Below, in pieces: positions 1-15,100 of a stretch of 64,000 bases of DNA; position 1 is the stretch's first letter, and the number at the start of each line of letters is the position of its first letter. Position numbers and translations under genes: made by a program. Below the pieces are notes generated by a model that saw only the letters and a program-made list of their open reading frames with translations, did not search any database and was not told where the DNA came from. Origin of the DNA: Periplaneta americana (lineage: Eukaryota > Arthropoda > Insecta > Blattodea > Blattidae); assembly GCF_040183065.1 (NCBI RefSeq), contig NC_091131.1:100812330-100876329 (forward strand). The letters are read 5' to 3'.

Positions 1-95
1 TAAATATAAGGTTCAGTATTAAATAAATCAGATCCAGGTTAACAAGAGCATCGAAAACTGCGAGTGTGTGAGGACGAAGAGAGAACATTTTTTAC

Positions 96-165
96 CTTTG
101 TCTTCAGCAGATGTTAACATCAAGTCTACGGTATTCATACACGGTTTCTCTCTTTTACTTTGGGC
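96..165 (-). CDS. Gene A exon 10 (last visible exon)
   Basis: 70 nt, phase 0 acceptor (TTTCAG), phase 1 GTAAAA donor. It reads AQSKREKPCMNTVD, then LMLTSAEDKG. A phase-compatible continuation of exon 9; no domain can be named. The gene continues left of position 1. Confidence 0.6.
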
Positions 166-3100
166 CTGAAATAGGAAAACGTGATTACAATCTACATTAC
201 ATGGTGTAGCTGGACATTTTAGAAAAAACTCAGAATAAAGCACTTTACTTGATAACTGGAGCAGTTAAAACTACACTCACTATGGCCATGTGATTGTACA
301 CAATGAATCCCTCTATAATGACAGATGTAAAGAAGCAAGCAGCAAGTACATTCATTAAAATGACGTCACCAAGTAGCTTGAAAAAGTAAATACCACCCAT
401 AGAGGCATGTCAAAAGATGAAGAATGACCTAAATACCAATATATCTATGTTTCGTATTAAAAAACTAGTCAACCCTCTAGGCTACATGGCTATAACACAT
501 CAGTTGACAATTGATGTTATCAAAAAGAAAGATACACTAGATATGGTCCAAAAAGCTACTACACTGAACATTATAAATGATAAATACCCAGAACCAGAGT
601 GGATTAGAATTTACACTGATGGATCACAAATCAATGACACTGCTGGAGCTGGGGTAAACTATTGTAAACTATTCTCTCACTACGTCCCTGTCGGGATATA
701 CATGACCAACTTTGATGCAGAAATACATGCAATACAGCTAGCAGTTAACAACCTCATGTACAGGATCAATATTTTTACAAAAGCTGTAATATTGAGCGAC
801 TCCAGAGCAGCTATTCAGTCTTTATCATCAAACCATAATACAGAAACAGCAATCAACAAGACATCAAATACCTCATGTTAAAAATAAATATACAGTGCTC
901 CAGTGGATACCTTCACATGTAGAAATCTAAGAAAATGAGATGGCTGACATACTAGCCAAAGAAGGAACACAAATACAATCTAATCAAATACTTGTTACAC
1001 CAGAGGTTCACTCATAGAAAAATTATAGACACCTATCAAACAGAGTCAGTAAATAAATCAGAAGGGAAAAGATGGGAAAACATACAAGTTAGTTGGAAAT
1101 CACTAAGTAATAAACCAAAAAAGAAGTGGTGGCTCACTTCAGACTAACAACAGATCATGACTGTCTGGCTGCACACTTGAATAGAATAGACATACTTCAA
1201 TCAGACAGATACCCTATTTGAAATACCGGTGCTACAATGAATTCAAACCACCTTCTAACGTACCTGGTTTAGATGTATGCTTCCAAAATGAAGGTAACAT
1301 CTGTAAATTATATTGGGGTGCTAGAAACTGTATGTAGGATTAACAATTTGTAACATAGACTATGTAAAATAATGTAACATTATGAAAATGTACCGGTATT
1401 TCATCTGTATCAATTTGCACTTGATTGCTTGTCTTTACCGATTTGTGTTGTATGTAATTAAAATAATTTTATAATTTGTAAACTTAGAATAGGTATGTAA
1501 TATGTAATACTATGAAACTGTATCTTATTTGTTTTATTTGTCTTAATTTCTACCTGACTTGTGTTCTTACTCAGTAATTTATAATGTAGTTTTTTTAGTA
1601 GGTTATTTTACGATGCTTTATCAACATCTCAGGTTATTTAGCATCTGGATGGGCCGAAGGTGATAATGCCAGTGAAATGAGTCTGGGGTCCAGCACTGAT
1701 AGTTACCCAGCATTTGCTCATATTGGGTTGAGGTAAAACCCCGGAAAAAACCTCAACCAGGTAACTTGCCCCCACTGGAAATCAAACTCGGGCCACCTGG
1801 TTTTGTGGCCAGATCCGCTAACCGTTACTCCACAGGTGTGGACTAATTATGTAGTACGGTGCCAGATATGTAAAGGATTAAATTCCAATAAAGCCATTTG
1901 TAACAACAACAACATGATGTAAGCAATCACATAACGAAATTATATCTCTAAATATCTTCTAGGTATTACATTCAGTACTGGAAAGTTTTCATAGTCCATG
2001 TATAAAAGCATAGTCAAACGACAAACAGACGACATCCAACATCTTAGACAATGATTAGGAGCTCTATAGTGTTACTACATATTATATTCTAATGCTAATA
2101 TTTGCTGATAAAGAGATATGCAATGAGTAACTGACCGACTGGATTGATCCATCAACCTTGCAACCAGCCAAGTGCAGTAAATGACTTGGATCTTCTGATT
2201 TCCTTAAGAGTGCTTTCTCGATATAATCTTGCCAGAGGACACAATTGAAATGACTACCTCAGAGCAACCCTCTGAAACTCTTCCTAATGTTATTTTCTCA
2301 TTTCAGTTTCACTCTTTTCAACGACACCTTTCCTGTACTTCATCTCCCTCCCATTACAGTTATCTGCCTAGGAGACTTGTAGTAATGTATATCTATAAAA
2401 GATTATACAGCTTTCTCAATTATTTTTATTTAATGGTTAAATTGTTCACCAATATGATTGTTAATCTTTCAATATGAAAAAATAGTTAAGTACTAACAAG
2501 ATTTAAAAATATTCTTGCTTTAATTGTGGCTTGAAATTGTAACCTATAGTTTTCAAATTCACAATGAAAGAAACAGAATAAATCCACACATAAACCAAAT
2601 ACCGGTATGGAGATAATGTCAGTATGTTACGTAATTTATAAACAATTAATAGGCTACTTATCACACAATTTTGAATTATGTCAATATAAATAAGCCTGAG
2701 AGAACAATGCCTACAACGATAGAGGTATCATTATTGATTGATGCTGTGTTCCAAAGACGATTAAGTGTGTTAGAATCAAAATTCGTATTTTAGTTCTCAT
2801 AAACCTAATGTGTCTGGTTTATGGCAGATTGAAAATGTTATGGAAAGTTAAATCAATAAAATTTTGTCGAAGAAGGAACACAGTTTTAATGTACTGATGT
2901 TTTCACATAACCTAGATCTTATATGACAATCCGATTTTCACAATTCTTTAATTTCAAATGCTGAGAATGATCGTGAAATTAAAAATATATTTCACCTGAA
3001 TGAACTCTTCATTCCTCTGCCAATACACAATAATATTATATTTATCACAGTACACTTCAGGTTCATTTGGTTCTAGATCTGAAAAAAAAATACAAATGAG

Positions 3101-6100
3101 GTAATAAAAATAATAAAAAAGTTAAGAGTTATATCAAAACATACACAAAATGAAAATGTTTTGGGATATTCTCGCAACCCTTCTTAAATTCAAAAGAAAG
3201 AAAACTGGATCTCTATCCTTGACAAGGGCAATGACAGAAAAGCGGTACTGTAATACAATAATTTATAATATGAAATCTTACAAACATACATTAACAGCAT
3301 TGGCAAGAAGGATTTTTAGTCTTTTGTATCTTGTTGGGAATTGGAGTATCATTTATAGTTTTTTTTAACCATTATTCATAAGAAATATATAATTATAAGG
3401 GCTCCTACAAAAGACCTTTTCAGTTTCGAACACATGTAATTTACGTTCTATGAATCTGAGGTGCATGAAAATAGTACCAATTGAAAGAGAAACTCAAAAA
3501 GTTTAGTTCCTTACCTTAAAGATGTTCAACGTGACTCCCCTTGGTAACACGGCACACATCAAGCCTATAATTAAGTTCCATTTAGATACGCGCATTTTCC
3601 GACCCCCAGATTCTGAGGTTATGTCTGTTCACCTTACCAGAAAGAAGAAAAGTGACTTCGTCAGGAAACACCACGGAACAAATAAATTCATCATCGTTTT
3701 CAGTGAATCTTTCTTATGTCCAAGCCACTATAGGAACTTGATAAAATACCTTGAAAATGTCTTGGATTTATAGTATTGATTAGTAGAAATTGATGTGATC
3801 ACTGGGAGAGCTGTAAGCCCACCCAACCCACCCTAAATACAGTACTTTACTTATATACAAAAATCGTCGTGCGTGAACGAAGAATACCGCCATATTTCTT
3901 TAATGTAACAGTGGGTTTCAGTGTTGCCAACGTAGTAATAATACTAGACACATAATCAAACCTAACCTAACCTTTCTCATAATACTACACCCCTAATCAA
4001 ACCTAACCTAACCTGTCACATAATACACACCTAATCAAACCTAACCTAACCTGTCACACAATACTACACACCTATAGTAACATTCCTCACATTTAGTATC
4101 ATTTCGTTTTCATGTATTGCCGGCTCTGCCAATCATGTTGGTTTCCATCTATTGGAAGTGGATCGTACTAATATTCCTAATTCGAAGAAGACAGTATGGC
4201 GACTTTCATAATAATTACATTTTACATATTTCGTGATATACTAAATGTGTTGTGGTTGTGATAAAAGTATTGAAAATTCATTTATAGTGCCACATTGGCA
4301 GTGAGAAAAGTGTGCAATATTCGTTCAGTGGCTGGTGGATGCTCTACATTGACCTCGTTTTCAATTAAAGTCTGCTTACTTATGCAGATATTTCTTCGTA
4401 GCACTTTGTCCTCTGGTTTTAGGGTTTGCAACAACTGCAGTCGATACGGATGAAAATGCAACCATTTGTGAAGAATCTTGCCTTAAAATCAGTGTATTGT
4501 AGGCATTAAACTTTGTTCGGTAATGCCGTTGCACATTAATAACCGACTGGTTCACATGAAAATCAAGCTTTTCTGTCCTCTATAGCAGCCATTTTGCCTC
4601 AACAATGAACAAACTTGTTTATATGCGCTGTTATGAGGCAGTGTTACCAACTATAAAAACAATGTTGCCACAACTAAACTTTTTGAGTTTCTCTTTCCAT
4701 TGGTGCTATTTTCATGCACCTCAGATTCATTATATGTGTTCGAAACCGGAAAGGTCTTTTGTAGGAGCCCTGTACCTATAAGTAGCTACCAGTACCCAAA
4801 TAAAACAAACTTTTAGTTTGATAATTCATGGCATAAATCAACAATAATTTGAGAATGTCGCTGTGTCTGTGGCTCAAGCCATAATACACTGATCTTCCAT
4901 ACAAGTAGCCTGGGTTTAACACCCAGTCAGGTCATGATGAAATTTGTGGTGGACAAAGCAAATGTTGTGAAGGGTAGGCTAATATTTAGTCAAACTATAG
5001 GGTTGATAATTATTTATGTGCAATGAATGAAAACACAATCTATCTATTGCTTTTGATTCATTCTAGGAAGTGATAAGTATCATCACACACACACTCGAAA
5101 ATATATCACTGTCGAAAAAAGTAAAACAAAACATTTACTTACTTGGCCGACAATATCTTCCTTTGAATCCTGGACTACAAGAACAGGTACTGTCTTTGTT
5201 CACTGGCCAGCAGATAGTAACACCACTACAGTTAGTCAATTCAGAAACTGAGAACTTATTACAAGCCTGTGACATGTTGAGTCTTGAATCTGGAACAATA
5301 CATGAAACAAGTAGATTCTAAATTGTACAACTTCACAATATCTTAAAATTTACATTTTATACAGTCATTCAGAATTTATCCTTTCGTTCCCTCTCAGAGC
5401 ATTTCATGATTCAAGAATAACATGTGATCATACAGGAGAGAGGGAGAAAACAGAGAGAAAACAGAGGGACAGACAGAGAATGAAATAAAGGGATGAAGAG
5501 AAAAAAGGGTTAGAAGTGGGGTGTGACAGCATTTAGCTGTCACAGCTTCGAACTCTGACTGCTCCGGAAAAATCGCTGTAATAGATAATAACGATTTTGT
5601 CACAGTATGATTTTTGTGTTTGGATGATTCTTGGTGACTGTGATAGTCTCTCATCACGAGCTGATAGATGTTTATGTTTATCACTCTTCTACAAATTGAT
5701 AGACCAGTGCCATGTCCTATATCAACAATATTGATTAGCTCGGTGAGTATAACAAATACAAACATGCTCTGAGCTGTGTTATCGCAATGTGTGGGCACAT
5801 ATATTCGCTTAAGAAAGTTTAAAAATTATTTGGGAGTACTTCGGCAACGAAATGGTGACATCAGACTTTTTCAGATGAATGAGATGATAATTAATTAAAT
5901 CCCAGTTACGTTGTCCTTCAAATTAATAATGAATCTTCTGACTTGCAGTTGTCTGAAGCTGTCATATATCTATACATACATCAGTTGCCATTGCTATGAG
6001 TCACATATTGGTTGGAGGTGGCGATTTTTTGGAGCTGTGATTTTGAAACTACAGTCACAGTCGGAACCAGCAACAGATCTATCACAGCGACAAAATCACA

Positions 6101-9100
6101 GGTCTTCACTAGAAGAGGTAGAGAGAAAGAATATTTTCATGGGTAATGCTTGGACTCTGTGTGAGATAACCATTAACAACGAAACCCTTGATTGTTGTTT
6201 AGAACGTGATTCTTGACAAGATGACTGTAGATAAGTAATTCTTTTGTTATTGTCACATAATTAAACTCATTTTGGCATGACATATGATATTTACACGCTA
6301 GTTTCACCATTACTTTTTTAGGCAAGTGTAATAAATATAATATTCACATTTAATTAATACAGAGCCAGTGTCAAAGATGATGCTTTCCTTTGAAAAAATA
6401 AGATAAGAGTTTGTTTAATTATTGATCAGGCTTCCTGAAATGTCGCTCCAATCGCAAGGAGTGACAACATATGTCTACCAATGATGCCTTAGCATTTTTA
6501 ATTGATGAGCCGATATCAACTCCACATGGAGTACATAACAAGGTTGTCATATCTCGAGTTAATTGACGACTACAAAAAAGATTGTTGTTGTTGTTTAGTC
6601 AACTGTCTACAAGTACCAACAAGGCATCATTCATGAGACTAGGCCAGGAGATAATGGGATAGGGTGGCAAGTTCCTTTTCCCTTCCATTACATACATCAC
6701 TGACTAGATAGATATTACAATAATCAGATTTCAGATAAAGAAAGGTTAATAGTTTTAACTTCAATTTTAATTAAAAGTCATGTTATAACTTAAAATTTAT
6801 TCACTGTGGATGATGGTGTAAAAATCAATGTACTGATGTCAGTATAAAAATAATTGTAACTAGGAATAATCTTTATAACAAAAATGTGATAACACTGCTG
6901 GACATTACAAATACTGATGCATGCAAAAAAAGATATAAAGCCTGCTGCTCGGGTATTAATTCAACGATTTTACTTTACATAGTAGATGAGTCACCCATGC
7001 ATTATTTATACGAAGTTATACAATCACGCACATTCAGTCAATTCTGTAAACACAGTACTAGTTATCATATAAATGGATATTCGGAGACTAAGAGGAAGGC
7101 AGAAAATAGAAAACATTGGAGAATGCTGGGTTTGCAGTGCAAGACCTGCCCTTGGGCAGAACACTACGTATGTACTGGATTAGATCATCAACCTGGCGTT
7201 CTGATTCTACTAATTTATTTCGCAATAATGCGCTTACAGCTCTTAACTTATCAACTTCCACAAGACAGACATTTAAACTTTCTGATTGTTGTTTAATCAA
7301 TTTTTTATTTTCGTCTAGTTTCTCATGCAGTAAATGTAGCGACTTACCCAAGTCCTTTTCTGATTTCTGACTACCTACATTTTTTTAATTAGCTATCTTT
7401 TCCTTCACACTAAAAACCGATTTATACAGAGCAACTGATGAAGGAGGGTTCGCTGCCATTACAATCTTCACAACACCACACTTTATTATTGATTTTAACG
7501 AGATCTGGATCTTCTTCATTCAAATTTACACATTTCACATCAAATAACTTAAGAGCATTCAGAACAGCTTAATTTGAATGTTGTTACTTTGTTGTTGCAC
7601 TTACTGCAAACACTCATTATTGAAACAGCAATTTGCACTTCGCTTTAACAAATACATCTAAATTTCGACAACCTCTCAAGCAGAAAACGAATCAATGCCG
7701 GAACACAGCTGGAAAGCAGGCAAATGTGTGTCTATAACCTAAGGTACGCCAATGGCAGAGATAGTGTCAGAAATACCAAAAAAAAAATCACATAAAAACA
7801 GAGAGGTTAGGAATGGAGATTTAATCACCTAATTATTTATGACATTATAGTGATGTATGCAATGGAGGGAGAAAGGAACTGGCCACCTTACCCTATTATC
7901 TCCTGGCTTAGTTGCTTCTTGAGTGATGCCTTATTGACATCACGTATGAAGTTTCAACCTGTCTTCAGACAGTTGATTAAACAACTGTTATTTGTTGTTA
8001 TATCGGGAAATAAAAAATATTGTTGTTGTCTAGTGCCTTGCATTTGGCAATGAAGCCATTAGCCATTAATAAAAAATATTAAAAGCGTAATTTATGATAA
8101 ACTCATTTTATACATTGAAACAGTTACTACAGTTGCATTCTCATGATATAGGTTAAAGTAAATGCACAGATATTTTTTTACCTGGATATTTGCTCGCTGG
8201 AGACGGAATAGTGAGATTTGTGTCACGGTATTGCAATGGACGACATGATATTCCTCGATTACTTTTAACATTCACACGAGATATTCGAACGTCACCTGCA
8301 AAATGCAAAAAGAGTCAATTTGATATTAATATTAGAAGACATATAAAAGACAATGTAATTTTATGAAACAAACAATATGAATTTGCAATGATTGGTGCCA
8401 GTGGACGTGCAGTGGATTTCACCCAAAATTAAACTGTGCTCACCCTTTTGCCACAAGTGTAGCTGAAACTAGTTTCAGAACACTCTCAACTCCATGTATT
8501 AATTAGCCAACCGGTACTTTAAATGCTACTGTATCGTATTTAGTTTGGCTTTAGCAATTAGTTAAAAATCCACAATATTAGGTACTAGTATTTTGAGTTC
8601 TTAAATCTCCCTATTTTCATCTCGTTCACTTTTGTTTTTCTCTCTACATAGTGCACAAAATAGAAATGAAATTATGCTCCAGTCAGTAGTAATATTTAAT
8701 ACCTACCGTATTATAAATATTTGTCTTTACTAATAACAATTTATTCCCATGAAAATTTTAATGGCGTGTGGCACATAAAAGATAATCTCAAATTTTGAAG
8801 TTCTGGCCATCAGAATGTTTTCCCATTTTAAATATGATGGCAATGCCACTCGATGTTCCTAATACCATTATGCAACCTGGATCCAGCACAAACCAGAATA
8901 AGATCATCGAAGTTAGAAAGATGATTTTAAAATTGCAAATTACTCAACAATATAAATATATATGGTATATACATACTAGGTTCAAAAAGTTTCCGGAATT
9001 TGCTAGTATCATAGAAACAACGTACCTTAAACACTATTCTACAGCATTCCCTTCAAAATAGTTGCCTTCCGCAACAACACACTTTTGCCAACGCGTGTAG

Positions 9101-12100
9101 ATTTCCTGGAAGCAGGCCTGGAAGCCATTTTGTGAAACCCGTCTTAGTGCTCTCGTCGCGTTTGCGATAACCTCTTCAGCATTGAATCTCCGTCCTTTCA
9201 GATGACTTTTCAGACGGGGAAACAGAAAGTAATCAGGTGTTGAGAGATCAGGAGAGTATGGTGGGTGATCCAAAGCAGTTATGTTGTGCCTGGCAAGAAA
9301 ATTCTTTACAATAATTGCGCGATGAGCAGGTGCATTGTCATACATAAGGAACCAGTTGTTTTCTACCCACTTTTCTGGACGTTTCCTTCTCATTGCGTCC
9401 CGGAGGCGACAGAGGATTTCTACGTACAATTCTTTCGTTACAGTACGACCTTCTGGAATGAACTCATGGTGGATGAGACCCTGAGAGTCGAAGAAAACTT
9501 CCAACATAACTTTTCCTTTGGAAGTGTCCCTAGGAAATTTTTGCTTCCGAGGAGATATTTTCGATTTCCACTCAGATGACTGTCGTTTAGGGACTGGGTC
9601 GTACAAGTAGCACCAAGTTTCATCACCAGCATTAATTTTGTTTAAGAAATCACCATCTTCATCAGCCATACTGATCATGTCCCCAGCAAGAGTCATTCTT
9701 GTTTCTTTCTGTTCTGCCGACAACATTTTCGGAACTAACTTCTGAGACGAGTAATGCATGTTGAGATGCTTGTGAAGAACATTGTGTACACTTCCGACTG
9801 ATATTCCGACCTCTGCTGCTATATCTTTTATGGTTTTACGTCGGTCGTCCCTCACAACATTACGCACACGATGAGCAATTGCTTCATTTGTTGCAGTTGT
9901 TGGTCGGCCGCTGCATACGTCATCTTTGATGCTATCGTGGCCACCAGAAAAGCGTTTGTGCCAGGCATATGTACACTTGAGTTTTTTTCATTGCTGCTTC
10001 GCCATATGCTTCTTCCAACAATCTTAATGTCTCTGCAGGAGTTTTGTGTAACAAAACACAGAACTTGATGTTTCTACGTTGCTCTGTGAACATAATCACA
10101 AAATGCGACGAACAAACAAAACACTATGATAAACAATTGCCTATAACTCAAAACCAACAATCGCCATTATCAACAAACTTTAAGGAAATGACATCATGAA
10201 TGTTATCAACAAAACAAATGTATAATATCCCTTGTTATATATTAATACAAAAAATGGTAGTAAAATTCCGGGAACTTTTTGAACCCAGTAGTATTTTTTT
10301 GTTCATGGATTTTATCTAGAACAAAAATGGAATATTACATTGTACTTCCACCATCCTGTGAATAAAGACTGACATTTTTTTTTTTTTTCAGTATCTGTAC
10401 CCTACATTTCGCATCTATGTAAAGTAATAAATATAATTAATTAAGTAATTTAGATTTATAATTTTCCTTATGTTTAGATTTATTAAAAATCGCTTTATCA
10501 TTTTACATTGTAATTCTAATTTCTACACGTTTTCGAACGTTTAATAGATTTACATCGTCAGTATCCTTATGTCTGTTACGTGGACACACAGCAGTGGCGG
10601 GAAGATTTTGCATTTCTTCATGTTTTTTGGCATGATACTGGGAGGAAAGTCGATCGATTGAAGGCAGAAAAAACTGATAATCTCTACCGAGAATATAACT
10701 AATTTTTTTGTTTAAAATTCTCCTTTTATTCTCTTTTCAGTTCATGTGGCTGATCACTTGATCAGATACCACGTGCGGAAGAATAATGGACACTTCATAC
10801 TGCTTAAAATTGTGCGTAAATTTTATTGATATATTAGACTAGCTAATAGTACACTTGAAAATAGTTTTCATAAGTTTTTATTGTAATATGTGCTGTAAAT
10901 ATATACCATAATGAATTATTATGAAGAGATGCGAGAGATTCAATGGATATAAACTGAGTTCTTTATGAGGGTAAAACAGACATACAGCAAGAACAAATAA
11001 CTAGAGTAATCCATTGCCAGAATTTCATTTCTCGGAAATTAAGCTAAGTTAACTATAATTTCTCTGTGTAAGTGATCACACTTCAGGTGAATTTATAATT
11101 ATGTTATACTGTGTTCTGTTATTATTGTATACGACTAAAATAAAGTTCATGCTCATGCTCACCCTTTTCTTTACATTCCCGAACAGCTCCTATAGCAAAG
11201 AAAAGTTTTGCCTGTGAATAAATAATTAGCTGTGTTCCATTCTTCCATCCATCAGATAAATTATGAATAATTCTTTCGGTTCTCCATTGCTTCTGCAACA
11301 TTAATGAACGTGACATAAATTATATTTTCGTTATGACAAGGAATGGACAATGATGTTTCATGACTTGCATGATGATGATGATTGTGAATTATGCTTTGTA
11401 CATATTGGTGAGTACGTTGAGGTACAATATGGTTAAAACTCCCAATCATCTAGAATATATTTGCAGATTACTGAAAAATAAATAGTAACCCTTCTCATGT
11501 TAGAGCATTTTCATTTCATGTCTTCCCAAAAGGTTCACCTTGTGCAATAAACATTCTTTAACAATATGTTTCTATATAGAACAAATATTTGTGCAACACT
11601 GGTTATGAACCATTATCTTGAACTGTAGGCTATAATAAATAACAGTAAACGAACTCACTTCACTGGGTGATAACTTTATTACAGTTTCACTGAAGTTGCG
11701 TGTAACATAAAACAGCTCCACATTCAAGTTCGTATTCATTTGTTGGCTGTAGTGTAGAATATACACACACAGTCTGGATGAAGATGGATGAAACACAGGA
11801 CTCTTTAACTTAGCCCCAGTGTTGTCCCACCTGAAAGTATCTAATCAACAATTTTTGTTACAATGGATACACTAAGATTTAATACATTCAGGTTCTACAC
11901 GTAAAATGAACATGGAACGAAAAGAAATTATGTTTCTGTAAGGAGAAGGCACATGCAGAATTAAAGTGGTAACAAACAGTTCCTGAACTACTGTGTGATT
12001 TAGATCAGTAGTTGTTGGTAGTAGCCTACCAAGTGTTCTGTATGTCTTTTTATACAGAAACAAAAAATAGAATATACGTGGTGTACTCACAAGAGACTTT

Positions 12101-15100
12101 ATTCGTTATGATGGTCTGTAAAAGGAGGAATAAATTGAATGATGAAGTTGTTATATATTTCAGTAAATAATCACTCTCGTTGAAGTCTATAGTTAAGCGA
12201 GTATTCACAAGGGGAATCTAATTAAATAAAGATTCAACAGTGTCTCAAGTGCAATTAAGAAGTTTGAAAATCACACTTAAAAAGTAGTTGCTTTATCACA
12301 ACTTGTAGCATTATTACTATCGCATTTTTCTCCTAGATTTTCATTTTCACTTTTACTGCACTGTTTTTGTTTTCCTGAAACACCAGAGACTAGGGTTAAA
12401 ATTCATTGTGAACAAAGATGGTGTTTATGGCATCTTTCTGCAGGGTTTTTCAATTTTCTGGGAATGGGAAATGGCACGCAGATTCACCCATCTGTCAGAA
12501 TCGGATTCACAGATGCAACCCACGTCACCTGTCAGACTGGAAAAACAATCGCAGATAGGGCGCACGCGCACAACGGACCATGATAAGTCTAAGTGCATGC
12601 ATCATACAGTCAGGCCCTCGAAAAACCTACCAGCCAGCAATCCAAGCCTATTTCCAAAAGCAAACTTTCTTTTATTTGGCCTGGTCTAAATGAAAGTGAT
12701 CAAGTTTGTTTTTTACTTGGGACATTACTATGAATTTCAGATGTTACTTGTGTTAGGTAGGCTACGTAAGATTTCAATTTCATTAAATAATTACTTAGTC
12801 TAATCATTCTATCTTTGTTACGGTATAAATATAAAGTACAGGACATTTTGAAGTCTGTTAAGGTACTTCAAATAATCAAGCTAAAGAATGATAGAATACC
12901 GGTATGTAAACACGTAACACAGCTCTAACAACATACAGGATGAACTGTAAGTAATGTCATTAATTTCAGGGAGTTATTCTTAGAGATATTTCAAACAAAA
13001 AAGTTAAAAACGTTAGACATGCTTGAGACTAGTCTTACTTCAACAGTGTTTTCTTCCAATTGATTTAAAAATTTAAAATACATGTACACTATAATTATCA
13101 GAGTATTAAAACACATAATATTATAGTGTATTATGTATTTTACATTTTTAAATAAAAAAAGTTGAATATAATTTTGCTCGTTCTTGCTTTTTGAAATAAA
13201 ATTTTCTTATGTGAAACATTTCAGAGCATGTTTTGGAAAGCCATTAATTTAATTCTCAATATACTGAGTCAAGTGTATTATGGTAATAAATGATCGAAAA
13301 AATTTTAGTTTTGTCCTTTAAATGTGCGGAAATTTGATTTGAACAAATGTAACTTTGCATCCTACAAAGGCATTTTACAAAGAAATGTAACTTTTCATTC
13401 TGCAAAGGAATTTTACAATGTTACATTTGTTCGGATCAAATTTCTGCATATTTAATGGATTAAATTTCTGCATATTTAAAGAACAAAACTAAAATTCTTT
13501 CAATAATTTATTATCATAATACACTGCTCTCTTAAACTGACTCAGCATATTGGGATTTAAATCAATAGTTTCCCCAAACACGCCATGAAATGTTTCACAT
13601 AAAACAATTTTTATCTCTAGAAGGAGGCAAAAACGAGAAAAATTGTATTTCACTTTTTTGTTTGAAATATCTCAAAGAATAACTCCCTGAAATTAATGAC
13701 ATTACTTATGGTCCACCTCGTATATTTTAACTAATATCAGGTACCTGACTGCTCGTCATTCATTCATATGAAACAAGATGTGTAGACCAATTTGCTGATT
13801 GAGTTGCTGTCCAGGGTGCACCATAGGAGACTGGACTAGGCTACACTCACGATGAGATGAGATGAAATGATGCAGATTTGTTGGGATGCCACAGGGGAAT
13901 CGGAGCTCCAGGAGATAATCCCTCTGCTAACTGACCACAGGCTTTCCCAAAACAAGTCATAAATCGGGGGTATGCAGGGGATCGAACCCAGGTCTACAGA
14001 ATTATAAGTCTAGCTGCTCTAGCCTCTAGACCGCAGTCTAACAAAATATATAGTAAATTATTTTAGTAGATAATTATACAAATTAGAAAGGAAATCTAAT
14101 TTGTGTTGTTCCAGTAATCAACATGTTTATTAATTATGATTTATGTTCTTTGACAAGATTTTTCCTGTCCATAAATCATTACATTTTTATGTACTTATAG
14201 AAAAAGAGCCAGTGTTACGGACATGTACTCAGATAGAGTGCGGGCAGTTTAGATGTCCCAAAACATTACTTGGTCAGTTGGTGGTCCAAGCCCCATACAA
14301 TCACTTTTATTCCTCTCCATGAAAGTGCAGCACTCTTCCTATCTGCAGTCAATTGTGAGTGAGATTTCATTGGAGAGTACAGTAGCATTGTGAAATGGTG
14401 AGATATTTACTGTATTGTCGTACAACAAACAAATTCCACAATTTGGGACACCTGGCCGAAATCTACGGCTGACCACTAGGATCCAGAATACAAAGCAGAG
14501 GTTAAATGAAAAATACAATATGATTGCGGAGAGAATACGGAACAATGATAAATTTAAAAATAAAGTATAATTTGAGTTCAGAGAAACATAGGACTTTTCA
14601 AGGAACTTAAAATTTTACCGGTACCCTGTGTTTATATCCTAGAAACGGTATGCTTTATTCATAAAAATTTAAATTCCTTTAAAACAAACTCAGAATATCA
14701 CGAGCACAATACTAGTACATCCAATAATATACATTTGAATTATCACAGACTTGCTAAAACTCTCAATACCCCTACACATACTGGCAGTAATTTATATAAT
14801 AAACTTCCCCCACATGTCAAGGCACATAACAATAGTATGTTTAAGAAATCTGTTAAAAATATATTACCGACACACATGCCAATATGCACAAAGGACTATT
14901 TAAATATAAAGTTTTAAATTTTAACCATTTATTCTTGTGAGTATTGCCCTTCTGTTCTCTCTTGTTTCATGTGCCTGGAGACCTAGTGGAAGAGAGGCAG
15001 CATCAAGACTCAGAAGAAAGAAAATCAATTGCCTGCTAGCGTGTGATTACAAAATAATTAATTGTGCTTCTCTTAAAATAAACTCATCATCTTATTTACA

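Noticed and set aside
3945-4075. A true telomere
   Set aside because: The CCTAA blocks are short, separated by spacers and lie inside a transposon within an intron.
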